Shown in pieces: positions 12,207-14,291 of a stretch of DNA of 14,291 nucleotides; position 1 is the stretch's first letter, and each line of letters opens with the position of its first letter. The notes beneath the pieces were generated by a model. It was not told the DNA's origin and did not search any database. It worked only from the letters and a program-made list of their open reading frames with translations. Source of the stretch: an uncultured Collinsella sp. (GTDB lineage: Bacteria > Actinomycetota > Coriobacteriia > Coriobacteriales > Coriobacteriaceae); the NCBI GenBank assembly GCA_900552185.1, contig URYT01000035.1, forward strand, positions 1 to 14,291. Reading direction: 5' to 3'. The translations under genes were made by a program, and so were the position numbers.

Positions 12207-13923
12207 TGCGATACTGACCGATTGCGCGGTACTTTTCGTAGCGGAGGTTTGTGAGGGTCGCGTCGTCGAGCCGCCCAAGCGTATCGAAGGCATCAAATGC
12301 CGAGGACATGACGGCACCGGCGATCCCCTCATGCGACAGGCCCCTATCGTCAACAATGCCGTCGATGATGCCGAGCGCCAACAGATCGGGGGCCGTGAGC
12401 TTAAGCGCCTCGGCGGCCTCATTCGCGCGCTCGGTATCCTTCCACAGGATCGACGCACAGGCCTCGGGGCTCACGACCGAATAGGCCGAGCTCGAGAGCA
12501 TCAGGATGCGGTCGGCCACGGACAGCGCCAGCGCGCCACCAGAGCCGCCCTCGCCTGTCACCACCGAGACAATCGGCGTCTTGAGGCCGCTCATCTCCAT
12601 GAGATTCTGGGCAATCGCCTCGCCCTGGCCGCGCTCCTCGGCACCGATGCCGCAAAACGCGCCCGAAGTATCGACCAGACACAGAACCGGTCGACCAAAC
12701 TTTTCGGCCTGGCGCATAAGGCGACGCGCTTTGCGGTAGCCCTCGGGATGTGCCATACCAAAGTTGCGACGCATGCGCTCTTTGGTCGTGGTACCGCGCT
12801 CGACGGCGATAACCGTCACGGGTCGCCCGTCTTTCCAGCCAATGCCAGCCACCACGGCGGCGTCGTCGCCAAAGTAACGGTCGCCATGCAGCTCCACAAA
12901 TCCATCCAGGCCCAGCGAGATCATCTCGCCCGCCGTGGCGCGATCTGCCGAGCGGGTCTGCTTGACAATCTCGAGCGCGGTTTTTGGTGCGGTCGAGCGC
13001 TTGAACAAGTGTCCCAGCTTTTTGCCGCGACGACCCGTATGCACGATCTCATGCGGTGCCCCCAGGCCGGGCGTGTGCCCTTCGTGCAGTGCCAGCAGCT
13101 CGCCTACCGTGAGCGCAATCTCGCCACGCGGAACAACGGCATCGCAAAAGCCGTGCTCCAGCAAAAACTCGGAGCGCTGGAATCCCTTGGGCAGGCGCTT
13201 GTGCATGTTCTGCTCGATCACGCGCGGGCCGGCAAATGCCGTCAGGGCATCGGGCTCGGCCAGGATAATATCGCCCTCCATGGCAAAGCTCGCGGTTACG
13301 CCTCCGGTCGTGGGGTCAGTGAGCACCGTGATATACAGGCCGCCCGCCTCGCTATGGCGCCTAACCGCCGCAGAAATCTTGGCCATCTGCATAAGCGATG
13401 TCACGCCCTCTTGCATGCGCGCACCGCCCGAAACGGTAAAGCCGACAACTGGCAATCCAAGCTCGGTCGCTCGCTCAAATGTGCGACAGATCTTCTCGCC
13501 CACCACGGAACCCATCGAGCCCATCATAAAGTTGGCGTCCATAAAGAAGAGCGCCGTATCGCAACCGCAGATTTTGCCCTTGCCGCACACAACGGCATCG
13601 CGCTCGCCCGAACGTTCGCTCACGCTCTTGAGCTTGTCGGCATAGCCGGGAAACGAAAGGAAGTCCTCCGGCGCCAGACTGGCATCCCATTCCTCAAACG
13701 TGCCCTCGTCAATCGTCATGCGCATGCGGTCGCGCCCGCTCACGCGAAAGTGTTTGCCGCAACGAGGGCAGACCTCGAGGTTGTCGTGCAGGCGCGCCTC
13801 ATCGATCACGCGGCGGCACTCCGGGCACTTGATAAACACGTGGCGCGCGGGAAACTCGGCGCACGACTCGGTCATCGGTCCCTCGAGGACGTTGACCGTC
13901 TTCGCTTTTCTATTCATCAGCAT
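12199..13923 (-). CDS. accDA: Fused acetyl-CoA carboxylase carboxyltransferase, beta and alpha subunits
   Basis: A 574-residue protein that joins AccD and AccA and transfers CO2 from carboxybiotin to acetyl-CoA to give malonyl-CoA. The beta half (about 1-290) starts with a zinc ribbon, CPEC at 33-36 and CPRC at 52-55, and contains SGGARMQEG at 165-173. The alpha half (about 300-574) contains DTSGAFCGIGAEERGQ at 418-433 and GEGGSGGALAL at 457-467, both oxyanion-type motifs. The alpha motif differs from the common DTPGAYPG by Ser, Phe and Cys. Starts at 13923 or 13917 are both possible; both overlap the end of accC by 14 or 8 bases, so translation is coupled. The natural fusion replaces two genes and fixes 1:1 stoichiometry. 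Confidence 0.95.
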   Translation of the reverse strand: MLMNRKAKTVNVLEGPMTESCAEFPARHVFIKCPECRRVIDEARLHDNLEVCPRCGKHFRVSGRDRMRMTIDEGTFEEWDASLAPEDFLSFPGYADKLKSVSERSGERDAVVCGKGKICGCDTALFFMDANFMMGSMGSVVGEKICRTFERATELGLPVVGFTVSGGARMQEGVTSLMQMAKISAAVRRHSEAGGLYITVLTDPTTGGVTASFAMEGDIILAEPDALTAFAGPRVIEQNMHKRLPKGFQRSEFLLEHGFCDAVVPRGEIALTVGELLALHEGHTPGLGAPHEIVHTGRRGKKLGHLFKRSTAPKTALEIVKQTRSADRATAGEMISLGLDGFVELHGDRYFGDDAAVVAGIGWKDGRPVTVIAVERGTTTKERMRRNFGMAHPEGYRKARRLMRQAEKFGRPVLCLVDTSGAFCGIGAEERGQGEAIAQNLMEMSGLKTPIVSVVTGEGGSGGALALSVADRILMLSSSAYSVVSPEACASILWKDTERANEAAEALKLTAPDLLALGIIDGIVDDRGLSHEGIAGAVMSSAFDAFDTLGRLDDATLTNLRYEKYRAIGQYRTM

Positions 13924-14291
13924 AGAGATGCCCCATCAGATCGGTGTGATACATGCCCGACAAGAACTCGTCGTTTGCCAGCACGTCGAGCTGAAGCTCG
14001 CTGTTTTCGCTCACGCCCTCAATCACGAGCTCGCCCAGGGCCGAGCGCATCTTGCGAATGGCGCCGTCACGCGTGGGCGCACACACGATGAGCTTGCCAA
14101 GCATGGAGTCGTAGTACGGCGGAACTTTCGCACCGGTAAACATGGCGGAATCCCAGCGCACGCGCGGACCACCCGGCACACGCAACGCGGTGACCGTTCC
14201 GCATGACGGCAGAAAGTCCGGCGTTTCGGCATTGATGCGGCACTCCATGGCGTGGTTGCGGACCGGCATGTCCTCCTGCTCAAAGGGCAGA
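13910..14291 (-). CDS. accC: Biotin carboxylase of acetyl-CoA carboxylase, C-terminal part
   Basis: The frame is open to the window edge, so only about the last 127 residues are present. LPFEQEDMPVRNHAMECRIN matches the conserved biotin-carboxylase segment around the catalytic Arg, followed by the VRWDSAMFTGAKVPPYYDSM and LGKLI blocks of the C-terminal domain. This enzyme carboxylates biotin on AccB using ATP and bicarbonate. The internal ATG at 14269 is not the start, because the coding match continues upstream of it. The stop overlaps the accDA start, showing an acc operon; accB is expected outside the window. Confidence 0.95.
   Translation of the reverse strand, partial: LPFEQEDMPVRNHAMECRINAETPDFLPSCGTVTALRVPGGPRVRWDSAMFTGAKVPPYYDSMLGKLIVCAPTRDGAIRKMRSALGELVIEGVSENSELQLDVLANDEFLSGMYHTDLMGHLYADE

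Noticed and set aside
12159..12458. Longer EIIC start at 12458
   Set aside because: The extra 100 residues are Arg/Ser/Pro-rich, out of frame with and antipodal in quality to a membrane protein, and lie over the 3' end of accDA.
12106..14091. Plus-strand open frame of 661 codons
   Set aside because: It lies antisense to accDA, which is recognisable along its whole length. High GC at third positions keeps the opposite frame open; the translated product resembles no family and has no ribosome-binding site that stands out.

Overview
The window reads as chromosomal DNA of a moderately GC-rich actinobacterium. The ribosomal proteins, a fused AccD-AccA, a manganese-type CDF transporter and the style of the intergenic repeats suggest a gut Coriobacteriia member, most like Collinsella. 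That assignment is recognition from memory and was not tested by a search. All protein-coding genes that I can support lie on the minus strand, so transcription runs from high to low coordinates. Large open frames on the plus strand are shadows of these genes.

Layout in the direction of transcription: (1) 14291-12199 holds the 3' part of accC and a fused accDA, which together supply malonyl-CoA for fatty-acid synthesis. (2) 12158-10944 holds a stand-alone PTS EIIC permease, flanked on both sides by copies of a REP-like repeat and followed by an intrinsic terminator. (3) 10800-8974 holds a CDF metal exporter and a histidine phosphatase, probably one operon. (4) 8943-8515 has no gene; it holds a perfect 49-bp inverted repeat, a promoter-like motif and a structured leader. 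(5) 8514-2726 is the S10/spc ribosomal-protein cluster, in the order rplC, rplD, rplW, rplB, rpsS, rplV, rpsC, rplP, rpmC, rpsQ, rplN, rplX. It is interrupted by two unusually long spacers (rplW-rplB and rpsQ-rplN) that carry hairpins and promoter-like boxes, and it ends in a strong terminator after rplX. (6) 2725-2242 has no gene; it holds a 27-bp tandem repeat, a hairpin repeat and an operator-like cluster. (7) 2241-412 is a two-gene operon of a Gfo/Idh/MocA oxidoreductase and a DeoR-family regulator. (8) 411-1 has no gene; it holds a terminator and a regular array of hairpin repeats.

The ribosomal cluster departs from the classical layout at both ends: rpsJ (S10) is not in front of rplC, and rplE does not follow rplX. 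Its internal spacers suggest that the cluster is read as three transcription segments. A 26-nt motif (24 of 26 identical) sits in front of both rplC and rplB, which makes it the best candidate here for a shared regulatory element.

I found no complete novel multi-gene system. The less explained material is non-coding: the hairpin array at 56-267, the long perfect palindrome at 8767-8943, the duplicated motif in front of rplC and rplB, the structured rpsQ-rplN spacer, and a dispersed GGGACTGTCCC repeat family that overlaps the accDA stop codon.
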